This document shows positions 27,034 to 35,734 of a DNA stretch of 64,000 nt, in pieces; positions within the stretch are counted from its first letter, which is position 1, and every line of letters starts with the position of its first letter. The DNA comes from Natrialba taiwanensis DSM 12281. GTDB lineage: Archaea; Halobacteriota; Halobacteria; Halobacteriales; Natrialbaceae. The stretch spans positions 1,487-65,486 of the forward strand of contig NZ_AOIL01000069.1 in the NCBI RefSeq assembly GCF_000337595.1. Direction: 5' to 3'. Under the pieces are notes generated by a model, which saw only the letters and a list, made by a program, of their open reading frames with translations, searched no databases and was not told the origin of the DNA. A program made the position numbers and the translations under genes.

Positions 27034-29057
27034 CAGTATCTCACCCGAAGCCGCCCCTCGTCGTCGTACCGAAATCCGGCCTCCTCGAACGCCGCTCGTG
27101 CTGCCTCGACATCGAGTTCACCGTCGGTCCCGAGGAACGGCGTCTCGGGATCGGTTCCCGTCCACGCCAACGAGTCGGGTGTCCACTCCCGGGTGACGGG
27201 TGCCGCGATCGGCCGTGCGTGACCGTAGAAGACGTCCGAGACTAACTGTTCTTTGTCGATCAACCGGGCAATCACCCGTCTGAACCGCGGATTGGAAAAC
27301 GGTGCTGTCCGCGCGTTGAAACCGAGGTGGTAGAACGATCCCGTGGACGACTCGATCACTTCGAGCGGATCCGCGTCGCTGGTTTGCTCGCGTTCACTTT
27401 CGGCCGCGAGCACGTCGTCGACGACGTAGGATTCGAGGGCGAGACTCGTCACGTCCGCATCGTCGGTCTCGACGAGTTCGATCGCGGACGTACTCCGCGG
27501 ATCGATCCGTATCCGGAGCGTCTCGGCGCTGGGCTCGGGAAGTGCGACTGACTCGCGTCGCGTAAAGTGCTCGTCGAAGCGCTCTAGCGTGACGAACTCG
27601 CGTTCGGTCCGGTTTTCGAACTGGAAGGGACCGCTTCCGATCGGCGGCAGATTATCGGTGATGAGGGCTTCCGTCGTTCCGTCTGCGACGGTGATAGCGG
27701 GGATACTCGCCGTCTCGGTCCGCTCGTCCCAGATGTGCGCGGGCAAAATCGGGATCTCGAGGATGCGTTTGGCGACCGGTTCGCTCGCCGTACAGGTGAA
27801 CTCGAGTTCGTATGTGCCCTGCTTGACCACGTCCGCGATCGGATCGACGTGACCGCGATAGCGTGGCGACGGCGCGGGGAACTCGCTGTCGTCCCGTGTC
27901 GTATCGGACAGAAAGTCGATAGTAAAGGCAACATCGTCGGCAGTGAGTTCGTGGCCGTCGTGGAACTGACAGTCCTCTCGGAGCGTGACGGTCAGTGTGC
28001 CAGTGGGCTCGAGATCAGCATCGGGATTGAGTTCGATATCGGGATCAGTATCGGTATCGGTGCTGCTACCGTTCTCGGTACGTTCGTCCCCCGTTTCGTT
28101 TTCGTTCTCGTTCTCGTTCCCGTTCCCGTTCCACGTCCAATCGGTCCCGAGCCACGAGGTGTACGTCCGATCGTCGTCTTCCTCGATACCGTCCGTCTCC
28201 TCGTCGCTTCCTCCAGCATCCGCCCCACCCTCGCTCCATCTCGGTACCGCAAGCGAATCGTACAGCAATCCCGTGATCAGTCCTCGATTTCGAAACTCAA
28301 CTGCGAGCGGGTTGAGATTCTGCGACGGCCGGGAATCCGTATGGACCGCCCGAAGCACGGCCTCCTCCGTCGTCGGCGGATCGAGTCCGAGATACCCCAT
28401 GCGGGTTGCGAGATGGCCTTGCTCCCAGCCGTCGAACCGATCGGTTCGAGCGAGTCTGAACTCGTGTGGAACGCAAATGGGGACGAACGGTTGTTCAAGC
28501 GCGAGTGCTTCGAGGGTCTGGCTGACAGCCTGTTCGCGCTCCTCACCGCCGGCGCGCTGTTGGCGATCGAGATACGTATCGAACGTGAGATTCGTAAAGC
28601 CAAATGGATTCTGCCAGCCCGATTCGTCGGCGAATTTCGAGTGGAGGGTTTCGTAGAGAAAGTCCGGGCGGATATCGCCGGGGTGGCGACCGACGTAGAT
28701 ATCGAAGTCGTGGTTAATCAAGACACTGCGGCGAAACGCCTCCCGTGACTGCATATCGATCTCGATGTCGATTCCGGCAGTTTCCAGCGTCGCGCTGATA
28801 TCTTGTGCGAGCTGGATACTCTCTCTGTCCCCGTCGGCGGAAAGCGTCGTGATCGTCAGCGAGAGCTGTTCGACCTCGTTTCGATTGACGATACTGCGGA
28901 CATGTTGGAGACAGCCACTGGTCGATACGGAAAGACCGACCGACGCGGCGAGCATTGCTCGACGGCTGAGACCGCCGCTATCGCGACCTGCGGACGGGGT
29001 ACGACGGCGGTCCGGACTGGAGGACGGTGGAGAATCACTCATATCGTCCGTTGCCAC
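27033..29057 (-). CDS. SBP_bac_5-like lipoprotein, circularly permuted, copy 1
   Basis: 674 aa, Tat lipoprotein: LSRRAMLAASVGLSV, then STSGC near residue 49. Oligopeptide-binding proteins normally start with the LYDSLA region and end with the segment that contains FD(I/V)YVGRHPGD-like and EQPFVPIC-like blocks. Here the terminal segment comes first (DFDIYVGRHPGDIRPDF, EQPFVPICVPHEFRL) and the canonical beginning (LITGLLYDSLA, then CQFHDGHELTADDVAFTIDF) follows at about residue 235. The protein then ends at LDVEAARAAFEEAGF. That order is a circular permutation. A Asn/Glu/Thr-Asp repeat insert lies at about 310-355. There is no permease or ATPase nearby. Confidence 0.78.
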   Translation of the reverse strand: MATDDMSDSPPSSSPDRRRTPSAGRDSGGLSRRAMLAASVGLSVSTSGCLQHVRSIVNRNEVEQLSLTITTLSADGDRESIQLAQDISATLETAGIDIEIDMQSREAFRRSVLINHDFDIYVGRHPGDIRPDFLYETLHSKFADESGWQNPFGFTNLTFDTYLDRQQRAGGEEREQAVSQTLEALALEQPFVPICVPHEFRLARTDRFDGWEQGHLATRMGYLGLDPPTTEEAVLRAVHTDSRPSQNLNPLAVEFRNRGLITGLLYDSLAVPRWSEGGADAGGSDEETDGIEEDDDRTYTSWLGTDWTWNGNGNENENENETGDERTENGSSTDTDTDPDIELNPDADLEPTGTLTVTLREDCQFHDGHELTADDVAFTIDFLSDTTRDDSEFPAPSPRYRGHVDPIADVVKQGTYELEFTCTASEPVAKRILEIPILPAHIWDERTETASIPAITVADGTTEALITDNLPPIGSGPFQFENRTEREFVTLERFDEHFTRRESVALPEPSAETLRIRIDPRSTSAIELVETDDADVTSLALESYVVDDVLAAESEREQTSDADPLEVIESSTGSFYHLGFNARTAPFSNPRFRRVIARLIDKEQLVSDVFYGHARPIAAPVTREWTPDSLAWTGTDPETPFLGTDGELDVEAARAAFEEAGFRYDDEGRLRVRY

Positions 29058-29163
29058 AGTTCGCCGGGGACGATATAACAGTATTGCGCTGTCCGCTGTT
29101 CCACTGTCGGAATCCGTGGCGGTTCAGAACGGCCGACGGACGAAACGGTATCCGATCGCTGTC

Positions 29164-30039
29164 TCACGAGTTCTTCTGCGATGGCGTCGTCACGGTATCA
29201 CGGTACTCGTGAACTCGCTCGCGGACCTGTTTGAGGATCGCTGTGAGCGACCACCGATCGACGAGATAGGTCGAGAGGGAAACACAGAACCCGGCGAGCG
29301 CGAGTCCGGCGAGCACGTCGATGCCCCAGTGAATGCCCAGATACATCGTCGAGACCATGATGCTGATACTGAGACAGACAGCGATGGGGAACCATCGAGG
29401 ATACGTCGAGCGGGTTTGGTAGGCGAACGTGGCGACGGTTGCTGAAAGGGACGTGTGAAGCGAGGGAAAGACGTTCGTATTTCGGTTGACTTCGGTGGTG
29501 AGATACTGGACTTGAGGGTTGTTGTCGTACAGCATTGTCTGGGTGAGCTCTTCGACAAACACGTTTCGCGGGCCGTAGGCGATAAACAGGATGTAGAAGA
29601 CGAGACCGATCGCATAGTTGAGCGAGTAGGCGATCAGGAGCCGCCGAAAGTCGATCGTCTTCGGCAGTGCCGCGTACGCAACGACGGGAAAGATGAGCAA
29701 AAAGACATAGCCGTAGACGTAGCTGATCGAGAAGTATGCGTTCGCTTCGGGCGAGGCGATCGCCTGAAAGAGCAAGACGAACTCGCCCTCGATGGTGTAA
29801 AACACCTCGGTCATGTGGACGCCGTATTCCTGAGAGAGACTGCGTCCCTGCTGTCGCATGATTCGATTGAGCAACAAGATTGCAAGGAGCAAGGCGATTG
29901 CAGGTGCGCTGGTACGAAGGCGAGACTTCCACTCCTCGCGGAGCAGTGAGAGGCGATCCCGGCCAACGACGCCCGCGAGTGCGACTGAAAGGAGGATCGA
30001 AACAGCGACGGCAACCTGCAACAGAAGCTGCGTAAGCAT
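29164..30039 (-). CDS. PAP2-family membrane phosphatase, copy 2
   Basis: 291 aa, paralogue of the gene at 26164 over its full length. Same motifs: AYGPRN, FPSLHTS and TMYLGIHWGIDVLAG, and the same NRNTNVFPSLH block before motif 2. About six membrane helices. It begins 4 bases after the lipoprotein stop at 30044, so each PAP2 gene follows its own permuted binding protein. The two PAP2 proteins differ mostly in the N-terminal helix and the C-terminal tail, which here lacks the acidic end of copy 1. Confidence 0.87.
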   Translation of the reverse strand: MLTQLLLQVAVAVSILLSVALAGVVGRDRLSLLREEWKSRLRTSAPAIALLLAILLLNRIMRQQGRSLSQEYGVHMTEVFYTIEGEFVLLFQAIASPEANAYFSISYVYGYVFLLIFPVVAYAALPKTIDFRRLLIAYSLNYAIGLVFYILFIAYGPRNVFVEELTQTMLYDNNPQVQYLTTEVNRNTNVFPSLHTSLSATVATFAYQTRSTYPRWFPIAVCLSISIMVSTMYLGIHWGIDVLAGLALAGFCVSLSTYLVDRWSLTAILKQVRERVHEYRDTVTTPSQKNS

Positions 30040-30043
30040 TGTG

Positions 30044-31885
30044 TTACCTCAGCAGGTTTCCGTTGTCGTCGTACTCGTAATCTTCGGCAAACAGTGATCG
30101 GGCGGCCTTGACATCGAGTTCGCCGTCGGTTCCGAGGAACGGGGTGACGGGGTCTTTGTCCTCCCAGACGAGGGAGTCAACCTCGGAGTCACTGTCGGGA
30201 GTCCATTTCTCGGCGACGGGCGCGGCGACAGGTCGGGCGTGGCCGTTGAAGACCGTTTCGGTGATCCACCCCTTGTCGACCAGTCTGGCGACGGCACGGC
30301 GAAAGCGTGGGTTGCTAAACGGCTCTTTGAGGGTGTTAAAGCCGATATGGTAGAACGTCCAGGACGTATCCTCGACCCGCTCAACCGGGGCATCATCCGA
30401 AATTCCACCGAGAGCGTAGGTCTCGAGGCGGGCCGTCGTCATGTCCGCCCCGCCGCTTGTGATCCGATCGATAGAGGAGGCCGTCCCGGGATCGACCTCG
30501 AGACGGAGTTCGGGGACAGTCGGTTCCGGAACGCCGTCTGTACCCACCGAAAAGTGGTCCTCGAAGCGTTCGAGGAGCAAGAACTCGCCCTGGCTTCGGT
30601 CGGCGAACTGGAAGGGGCCGCTTCCGACCGGCGGAATATTATTGGCCGTGACGAGCGACCAGGTCCCTTGCGGCGGTGAGAACTCGTCGTTTCCGGTCAC
30701 ACGCGTATCGACGCGTTCCGACCAGATGCGCCGTGGCAGAATCGGCACCGTAAACGCACGCTCGCCAACTTCGGGACTGGTCGAGGCCGAAATCGTCAGG
30801 TGGTAGTCGTCCTCAACGGCGATCGAGTCGACCGCCGCGACCTGGCCGCGATAGCGCGGTGCCGGCGAGGCCTCTGGCGCGCGACCGAGCGTCGTGTCCG
30901 CGAGGAACTGATAGGTGAACTCGACATCCTGGGCCGTCAGCGGATCGCCGTTGTGGAACGTACAGCCTTCGCGCAACTCGATCGTCGCGGTCGACCCGTC
31001 CCACTCCCAGTCGGCTGCGAGCCACGGTCTCAGGTTGCTCTCGCTGTCGTCGTCCGTCTCTTCGTAGGTCGCAAGCGAGTCGTACAGCAAGTCGGTGACG
31101 GTCCCTCGTTCTCGGGCCGTCGCAGAGAGGGGATTGAGGTTTCGCGTCGGCCGAGCGTCGGTGATCAGCGCGTGTAGCTGCTCGACATCCGCCGCCGGTT
31201 CGAGTCCGAGATAACCGAGCCGGGTTGCGAGATGCCCATCTTCCCATCCGCTAAAGCGATCCGTTTGGACGAGCCGATACTCGTTCGGGATACAGACCGG
31301 AATGAACGGTTGTTCGAGGGCGAACCGCCAGAGCAGTTCGGCGATAGCGTCCTCGCGCTCGGCTCCCTCGACTGTGCGTTGTCGCTCGAGGGCACCATCG
31401 AAGGAGGGGTCCGTAAATCGAACCTCGCTATCGAAGGAGGGGTCCATAAACTTAAACGGATTCTGCCAGCCGCTTTCGTACGCGTATGTCGAGTGTAACG
31501 CCTCGTAGAAAAAGTCGGGATTGAAGTCGGCCGGGTGACGCCCGACGTAGATATCGAAGTCCTGGTCGAGCAGGACCGTCTCGAGGAGTTCAGATCGCGA
31601 TCGTGTGTTGATCGTTGCGTTGACGCCGACGGAGCGAAGATTCTCCTCGAGATGGCGTGCGATCTGGGCCCCTTCTCTGTCCCCATCCGCACCGGGCAGT
31701 GTGAGAATGGAGACGGACATCCCAGTGGAACTATTCGGGTCGACGACGCTCTGAACGCGGTTGATACAGCCGCTCGCTCCGATCGAGAGGCCAGTCGCGC
31801 CGGCAGCCAGCATCGCCCGTCGACTAATCCCCTTGGTAGACTCGTCGGACTCATCTGGTGGCGAGTTCATATCGATTCGGTGCAC
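30044..31885 (-). CDS. SBP_bac_5-like lipoprotein, circularly permuted, copy 2
   Basis: 613 aa, Tat lipoprotein (ISRRAMLAAGATGLSIGASGC). It is permuted the same way as copy 1: DFDIYVGRHPADFNPDF and EQPFIPVCIPNEYRL are near the N-terminus, TDLLYDSLATY and CTFHNGDPLTAQDVEFTYQF come later, GSGPFQF and FSNPRFRRAVARL follow, and the chain ends after FLGTDGELDVKAARSLF. It lacks the copy-1 repeat insert but has an 11-residue duplication near residues 140-165. An alternative start is MNSPPDESDE, five codons in. With its PAP2 gene it forms the upstream cassette of the tandem pair. Confidence 0.78.
   Translation of the reverse strand: MHRIDMNSPPDESDESTKGISRRAMLAAGATGLSIGASGCINRVQSVVDPNSSTGMSVSILTLPGADGDREGAQIARHLEENLRSVGVNATINTRSRSELLETVLLDQDFDIYVGRHPADFNPDFFYEALHSTYAYESGWQNPFKFMDPSFDSEVRFTDPSFDGALERQRTVEGAEREDAIAELLWRFALEQPFIPVCIPNEYRLVQTDRFSGWEDGHLATRLGYLGLEPAADVEQLHALITDARPTRNLNPLSATARERGTVTDLLYDSLATYEETDDDSESNLRPWLAADWEWDGSTATIELREGCTFHNGDPLTAQDVEFTYQFLADTTLGRAPEASPAPRYRGQVAAVDSIAVEDDYHLTISASTSPEVGERAFTVPILPRRIWSERVDTRVTGNDEFSPPQGTWSLVTANNIPPVGSGPFQFADRSQGEFLLLERFEDHFSVGTDGVPEPTVPELRLEVDPGTASSIDRITSGGADMTTARLETYALGGISDDAPVERVEDTSWTFYHIGFNTLKEPFSNPRFRRAVARLVDKGWITETVFNGHARPVAAPVAEKWTPDSDSEVDSLVWEDKDPVTPFLGTDGELDVKAARSLFAEDYEYDDNGNLLR
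31397..31462 (-). repeat. 33-bp tandem duplication inside the copy-2 binding protein
   Basis: The 20-base block atcgaaggaggggtcc plus taaa-type end occurs at 31397 and again at 31430, exactly 33 bases apart. It encodes FMDPSFDSEVR followed by FTDPSFDGALE. Copy 1 has the segment only once, so this is a recent in-frame duplication in copy 2. Confidence 0.75.
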
Positions 31886-32313
31886 CTCGGTCGGTTGTCG
31901 GCTAACAGTCGGTTAGACATCGGTTTCGATTGTAAAGAATCTGTGGACACTGTGTGTGCTCGCGCGTCACGTCTCATCGAGCGCCCGGGCCCGGAGAGTC
32001 GGACCGGCGAGTCGAGCGCGGGAGAGCCAATCGTCGAACGTGGAGGGAGGGATTGGGGAATGGTCACGGTTCATCTCGTTAAACTGTGGGGGACCTTCGT
32101 GCCACGAGTTCGGTTCCATAGTAGGACGGTTCGATCAGTCGTACACTTCAAAGGGTCAACACCCCCAGTATAAAACGCTTCGAAACCATGTTCTCTTGAA
32201 CGTTGGTTGAAACTAGACGTGTGTGATCGCGCTGTTCCCTGGGATCAGCCTCAGTACAGCCCGGATTAGTGGCAGAACACAACATCAATAGGTTGTGGCG
32301 TCCAACCAGCAGT
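31886..32313. other. Intergenic region upstream of SBP copy 2 and rnp4
   Basis: 428 bases between divergent genes, with no ORF of coding character. A TATA-like tataaaac lies at about 32170-32177 on the + strand, roughly 140 bases before rnp4, too far for a leaderless start. No convincing TATA box was found for the minus-strand cassette. No repeats or RNA genes were recognised. Confidence 0.5.
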
Positions 32314-32649
32314 ATGACCGTCGCCGCAGAACGGATCGACCGGCTACACGAACTCGCTCGAGCGGCAGCAGCCGATGGCGAGGACGACCGGGCGCGGTAC
32401 TATGTGCGCCTGGCTCGGCGTGTGGCAGAACGAAACCGTCTGACGCTGCCCCGCGAGTTCCGGCGGTTCACCTGCGATGCCTGCGATGCGTATCTTCGGC
32501 CGGGCGCGAACGCCCGCATTCGGCTTCAGGACGGCCACGTCGTGATCACCTGCGAGTGCGGCGCACACGCCAGATATCCGTACGGCGATCGGCAAGCCGG
32601 GACGGCGACAGCCGATTCGGAGTCGGCGGCCGACGCGAGTACTGAGTGA
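32314..32649 (+). CDS. rnp4: Ribonuclease P protein component 4
   Basis: 111 aa. Archaeal Rpp21/Rpr2 subunit, which helps RNase P remove tRNA 5' leaders together with Rnp1. The N-terminal helices (IDRLHELARAAAADGE, ARYYVRLARRVAERNRL) precede the zinc ribbon: FTCDACDAYLRPG, then VVITCECGAHARYPYG, giving C-x2-C and C-x-C ligands. The acidic C-terminal tail is outside the domain. YhbY is 90 bases downstream, an arrangement often seen in archaea. Confidence 0.92.
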   Translation: MTVAAERIDRLHELARAAAADGEDDRARYYVRLARRVAERNRLTLPREFRRFTCDACDAYLRPGANARIRLQDGHVVITCECGAHARYPYGDRQAGTATADSESAADASTE

Positions 32650-32739
32650 CGAACTGGCGAACTGGCGAACTCCCGAACTCGCGGCGTTCGAGCGGCGCTC
32701 CTTCGAGAGGATTAACCACCTGGATACGATACGTGGCGT

Positions 32740-32988
32740 ATGGACAACCAGCGACTCAAAGAGCAGGCCCACGATGTCGATGTCACGGTCTGGATCGGCA
32801 AAAGCGGCATTGATGCCGTCGTCGACGAACTCAACAATCAGCTTTCGAACCGCAACCTCGTGAAGGTAAAGTTCCTCCGCGCGGCCCGCGCCGGGAACCC
32901 GACCGAGGAGAAAGCACGGACGCTTGCAGACCGCGTCAGCGCTGACCTGATCGAGACGCGCGGGCACACGGCCGTCATGCACCGGTAG
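32740..32988 (+). CDS. YhbY/CRM-domain RNA-binding protein
   Basis: 82 aa, essentially one CRM domain. It has VTVWIGKSGIDAVVDELNNQL with the GK(S/N)G loop that contacts RNA and a strand LVKVKFLRAARAG. Bacterial YhbY binds pre-50S ribosomal particles. Its place after rnp4 supports a role in RNA processing or ribosome assembly. Length is normal for the family. Confidence 0.9.
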   Translation: MDNQRLKEQAHDVDVTVWIGKSGIDAVVDELNNQLSNRNLVKVKFLRAARAGNPTEEKARTLADRVSADLIETRGHTAVMHR

Positions 32989-33055
32989 GTGTTCGGACTA
33001 CTCGAAAGTGATGGTGGTGGCAGCCGATGGTCGCCATAATCTACACGACCGGCGA

Positions 33056-33979
33056 TTACGGATTCGACTCCGTCGACACGAAATAGACGCCGACAGCCAT
33101 CACGACCCCGCCCAGGACGAACCGCGAGCCGAGCGACTCGCCGAGCAACGTCGCTCCGAAGACCGCGCCGACGATCGGCTGGATGAAAAAGAACGCCGAG
33201 ATAACGCTCGCGTCGACGAACTCCAACCCCTTGTACCAGCAATACCACGCTGCTGCCGTCCCCAGAACCCCGAGATAGAGCACCGCGAGGATCACCTGAG
33301 GCGTGAACTCGATCGCGCGAAGCGAGGTCCCCGTTCGGGTGAACTCGACCGGGACGAGAACCGCGAGCATCGGCACGGCAGCCGTGCAGGAGTACGTTGC
33401 CGTTTCTAACGCCGAATAGCGTTCGATTAACGGCTTTCCCAGCACCGTATAAAGCGCCCAGGTCGCACTCGCGAGCAAGAGCATGAGAATCCCCGTCGTC
33501 GCGACCCCCGCGAGTTCAGTGAGGTGGTACTGCCCGGAGAGGACGATGACGGTTCCGGCGGTCGCGGTCACAATACCGGCGACGAGTCGTGGCGAGAGCT
33601 CTTCGCCGAGGAGGGCGACACCGAGCAGGATGGTAAAGATCGGCGTCAGGACGGTGATGAGCGATCCCTGGCTCGCGGTCGTGAAGGCGGTGCCGAGAAA
33701 CTGGGTTGCGAGCGAGGCGGCGACGACAGCCCCGAGAGTGAGAAAGCTAAGGCAGTCGCGGCGAGTGAACTCGCGCCGGGGATACCGAAGGCGGACGATG
33801 GGCAACAGTGCGGCTGCACCGACCAGGACGCGCAAGAACGCGAGCGTCAGCGGCGGGATGGCGTCGAAGCCCCACTTGCTCACGCCGTAGAGGCCGCCCC
33901 AGAGCGCTGCGGCGGTAAGCGGTGCCAGTGCGAACAGATACGTCGATATCGACGGCAGCGAAACGGAGTTCCGGTACAC
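33056..33979 (-). CDS. EamA/DMT-family transporter
   Basis: 307 aa when started at GTG 33979, giving the family's normal length and ten predicted membrane helices in two EamA halves. The first half has LAPLTAAALWGGLYGVSKWGF and LAFLRVLVGAAALLPIVRL; the second has LLASATWALYTVLGKPLI and FFIQPIVGAVFGATLLGE. The frame remains open upstream into the regulator gene, but that part is not hydrophobic in the right way and is probably untranslated. The substrate is unknown. The upstream Bat-type regulator gene on the same strand, 70 bases away, may control it. Confidence 0.8.
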   Translation of the reverse strand: MYRNSVSLPSISTYLFALAPLTAAALWGGLYGVSKWGFDAIPPLTLAFLRVLVGAAALLPIVRLRYPRREFTRRDCLSFLTLGAVVAASLATQFLGTAFTTASQGSLITVLTPIFTILLGVALLGEELSPRLVAGIVTATAGTVIVLSGQYHLTELAGVATTGILMLLLASATWALYTVLGKPLIERYSALETATYSCTAAVPMLAVLVPVEFTRTGTSLRAIEFTPQVILAVLYLGVLGTAAAWYCWYKGLEFVDASVISAFFFIQPIVGAVFGATLLGESLGSRFVLGGVVMAVGVYFVSTESNP

Positions 33980-34049
33980 AGTGTGAACGCAGAGGAGTAT
34001 GGACTGCCCGAGAATGGCTGCTCTCGTTAGGATGTTAACCCCGGCCGGC

Positions 34050-34787
34050 TCAGCGCCCGCCGTCCGGTTCGGCGTGGTCGGACTGGTCGACCGGTCCGAT
34101 GGCCGAGACGGCCGAAACGAGGAGCTTCCGTTCGGCTCGTCGGAGCGTCTTCGAAACGGCGGCGTCCGAGACCCCGAGTTCAGCTGCGAGGTCGCCGAGC
34201 GTGGCCTCGCGCGGGACGTCGTAGTAGCCGCCGGTGACGGCGCGGTGGATGGTTTCGCGTTCGGTCGGAGTGAGTCGCCGGGCACCGTCGAGGACCGTTC
34301 GGCCGATGGTGTCGGCGCGAACGTCTTCGAGGACGGTCGTCGGATCGACCCGCTCTCGACTGCGGATCTCGTACTCGTCGTCGAGGTCGGCCAGGACGGT
34401 GAGCGTTCGCTCCGCGGCCGCGGCGTCGTCGAAGCCGATCTCCCATCGCTCGCTCCCGTCGACGTTTTCGAAGGGTGCGGTGAGGTAGCCGCCGTTGGCG
34501 ACGACCGTCCCCATCGTGTCGGTCGTCCCCATCGTCAGGTGAACGCGGGCGGTGCCGTCCCGCTTTGCCAGCAGTTCGAACGAGTCGGTTTCGTCGTGGC
34601 TCCGAATCACGTCTAAGCCGCGTTCGACGGCCGCGCGGTCGCTCCCGTCGGCGAGGATGCGCAACTCGAGCTGTGATCGGTCGTGATCGTAGTGCCAGTG
34701 TGGCGTGACGAACGCGACCTCGGCCGCTGAACTCGCCGCGCTCAACGGGCAATCGGCCTGTCGAATCGAGAGCGCGAGACTGATCAT
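34050..34787 (-). CDS. Bat-type HTH_10 transcriptional regulator
   Basis: 245 aa from the ATG at 34787. The first 170 residues form the ligand- or partner-sensing region typical of haloarchaeal regulators related to bacterio-opsin activator. The C-terminal HTH is clear: LTPTERETIHRAVTGGYYDV, then LGDLAAELGVSDAAVSKTLR and RAERKLL. It lies upstream of the EamA transporter gene in the same direction and could regulate it. The Met-rich longer frame upstream crosses the SRP RNA and is not coding. Confidence 0.87.
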   Translation of the reverse strand: MISLALSIRQADCPLSAASSAAEVAFVTPHWHYDHDRSQLELRILADGSDRAAVERGLDVIRSHDETDSFELLAKRDGTARVHLTMGTTDTMGTVVANGGYLTAPFENVDGSERWEIGFDDAAAAERTLTVLADLDDEYEIRSRERVDPTTVLEDVRADTIGRTVLDGARRLTPTERETIHRAVTGGYYDVPREATLGDLAAELGVSDAAVSKTLRRAERKLLVSAVSAIGPVDQSDHAEPDGGR

Positions 34788-34928
34788 ACGGACGCCACGC
34801 CCCGAGGAACTAATCGTATTGTGGTCTCGGCGAATGCTACGGCTGGAGAACTGCGTGGGTCGAATCGAAGACACAGCAGTCGTCAGCGCCATCGCTCCGG
34901 ATCGGATATGACGGCAGATGAAGTATGA

Positions 34929-35234
34929 ATGTGGAAGCCGCGATTGCCCGGCGTTCCGGCCGGGGGAATCTCGGTTGCCTCCTCCACCCCGCGACCCGTC
35001 GAGCGACAGGTGTCCGGCGGTCCACTGCTCGCTTCCGCGCCTGATGGGCTGTCGCCGACTAACCACGATGGGACGTCCCTGCGGACGGCCACCGTAGACC
35101 GCTGTCCCCGACGGACGAGGCTTCCACGTTGGCTCCCGAGGCCCCGGCCGGTCTGACCGGACGCCCGCGGTGTTTGGTCCCCGCTAAAGGCCATACTGCG
35201 GGTAGTGAGCAGGGCCTAACTGCCCGACCTATCC
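34929..35234 (-). ncRNA. Signal recognition particle RNA (7S)
   Basis: About 306 nt on the minus strand. The Alu-domain core is readable: helix 2 GGTC/GACC; helix 3 GCAG-TTAGGCC-CTGC; helix 4 CCCGC/GCGGG with a GGCC in each loop that can pair, as in archaeal SRP RNAs. The long helix 5 forms from CCGCGGGCGT and GACCGGCCGGGG with TCCCCCGGCCGG and GCGG on the 3' side. Helix 8 carries the SRP54-binding motif GCGCGGAAGCGAGCAG. Ends are set by weak helix 1 pairing (GGATAG with CTTCC) and are good to a few bases. Confidence 0.9.
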
Positions 35235-35254
35235 ATTTGTCTGTATGTGACTGG

Positions 35255-35262
35255 TACTTAAG
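35255..35262 (-). promoter_or_regulatory. TATA-like box of SRP RNA
   Basis: On the minus strand this reads CTTAAGTA. It is 20-27 bases upstream of the inferred 5' end of the SRP RNA, the standard archaeal spacing. Confidence 0.6.
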
Positions 35263-35299
35263 GACCTTTCGTCTCCGCAACCGCATACCGGCGCAGTGA

Positions 35300-35605
35300 T
35301 CAACCGGGTATCTCGCAGAGCGCGTGGAGTCCACCGCACGGGAAGAAAACAGCCCCACCGACAACGGGCGCGATGTCGCTCCCGCTGCCGGTCGTGTCGG
35401 GTCGGAACTGCCACAGGCAGTCGCCATCATCCCCGTCGTATGACACCATCAGAGTTGGTCCGCCCAGATAAAGGACGCCGTCGGCGACGACCAGCGTATC
35501 GCTCCCGGCCGTTTCGGTCGTCCAACGCTACTCGCCGGTCGTGGTGTTGAGTGCAGTCGATCGAAACGGGTTCCCGACGTACAACGATCCGTCGCCGATC
35601 GCCGA
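35300..35605 (-). pseudogene. Decayed PQQ-propeller gene fragment
   Basis: One minus-strand frame reads as a propeller tail: GDGSLYVGNPFRSTALNTTT, GE, a stop at 35528-35530, then RWTTETAGSDTLVVADGVLY and LGGPTLMVSYDGDDGDCLW, ending at a natural stop at 35300. This is the blade pattern of BamB/PQQ-type proteins, but it has an in-frame stop and no recognisable 5' half. It is a relic, probably of a homologue of the gene at 962. The 5' edge is approximate. Confidence 0.75.
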
Positions 35606-35734
35606 TGATATGATGAATTTTAACCATATTAGCACAGCGCGGCACCAATGGATCGAGAAAGAGGGAGAGACAGAGAGGACAAAGAGAGTGACAAGAGGAA
35701 AAGGCCCAACTAGGATGGCCTCTAAGGGATGGTC

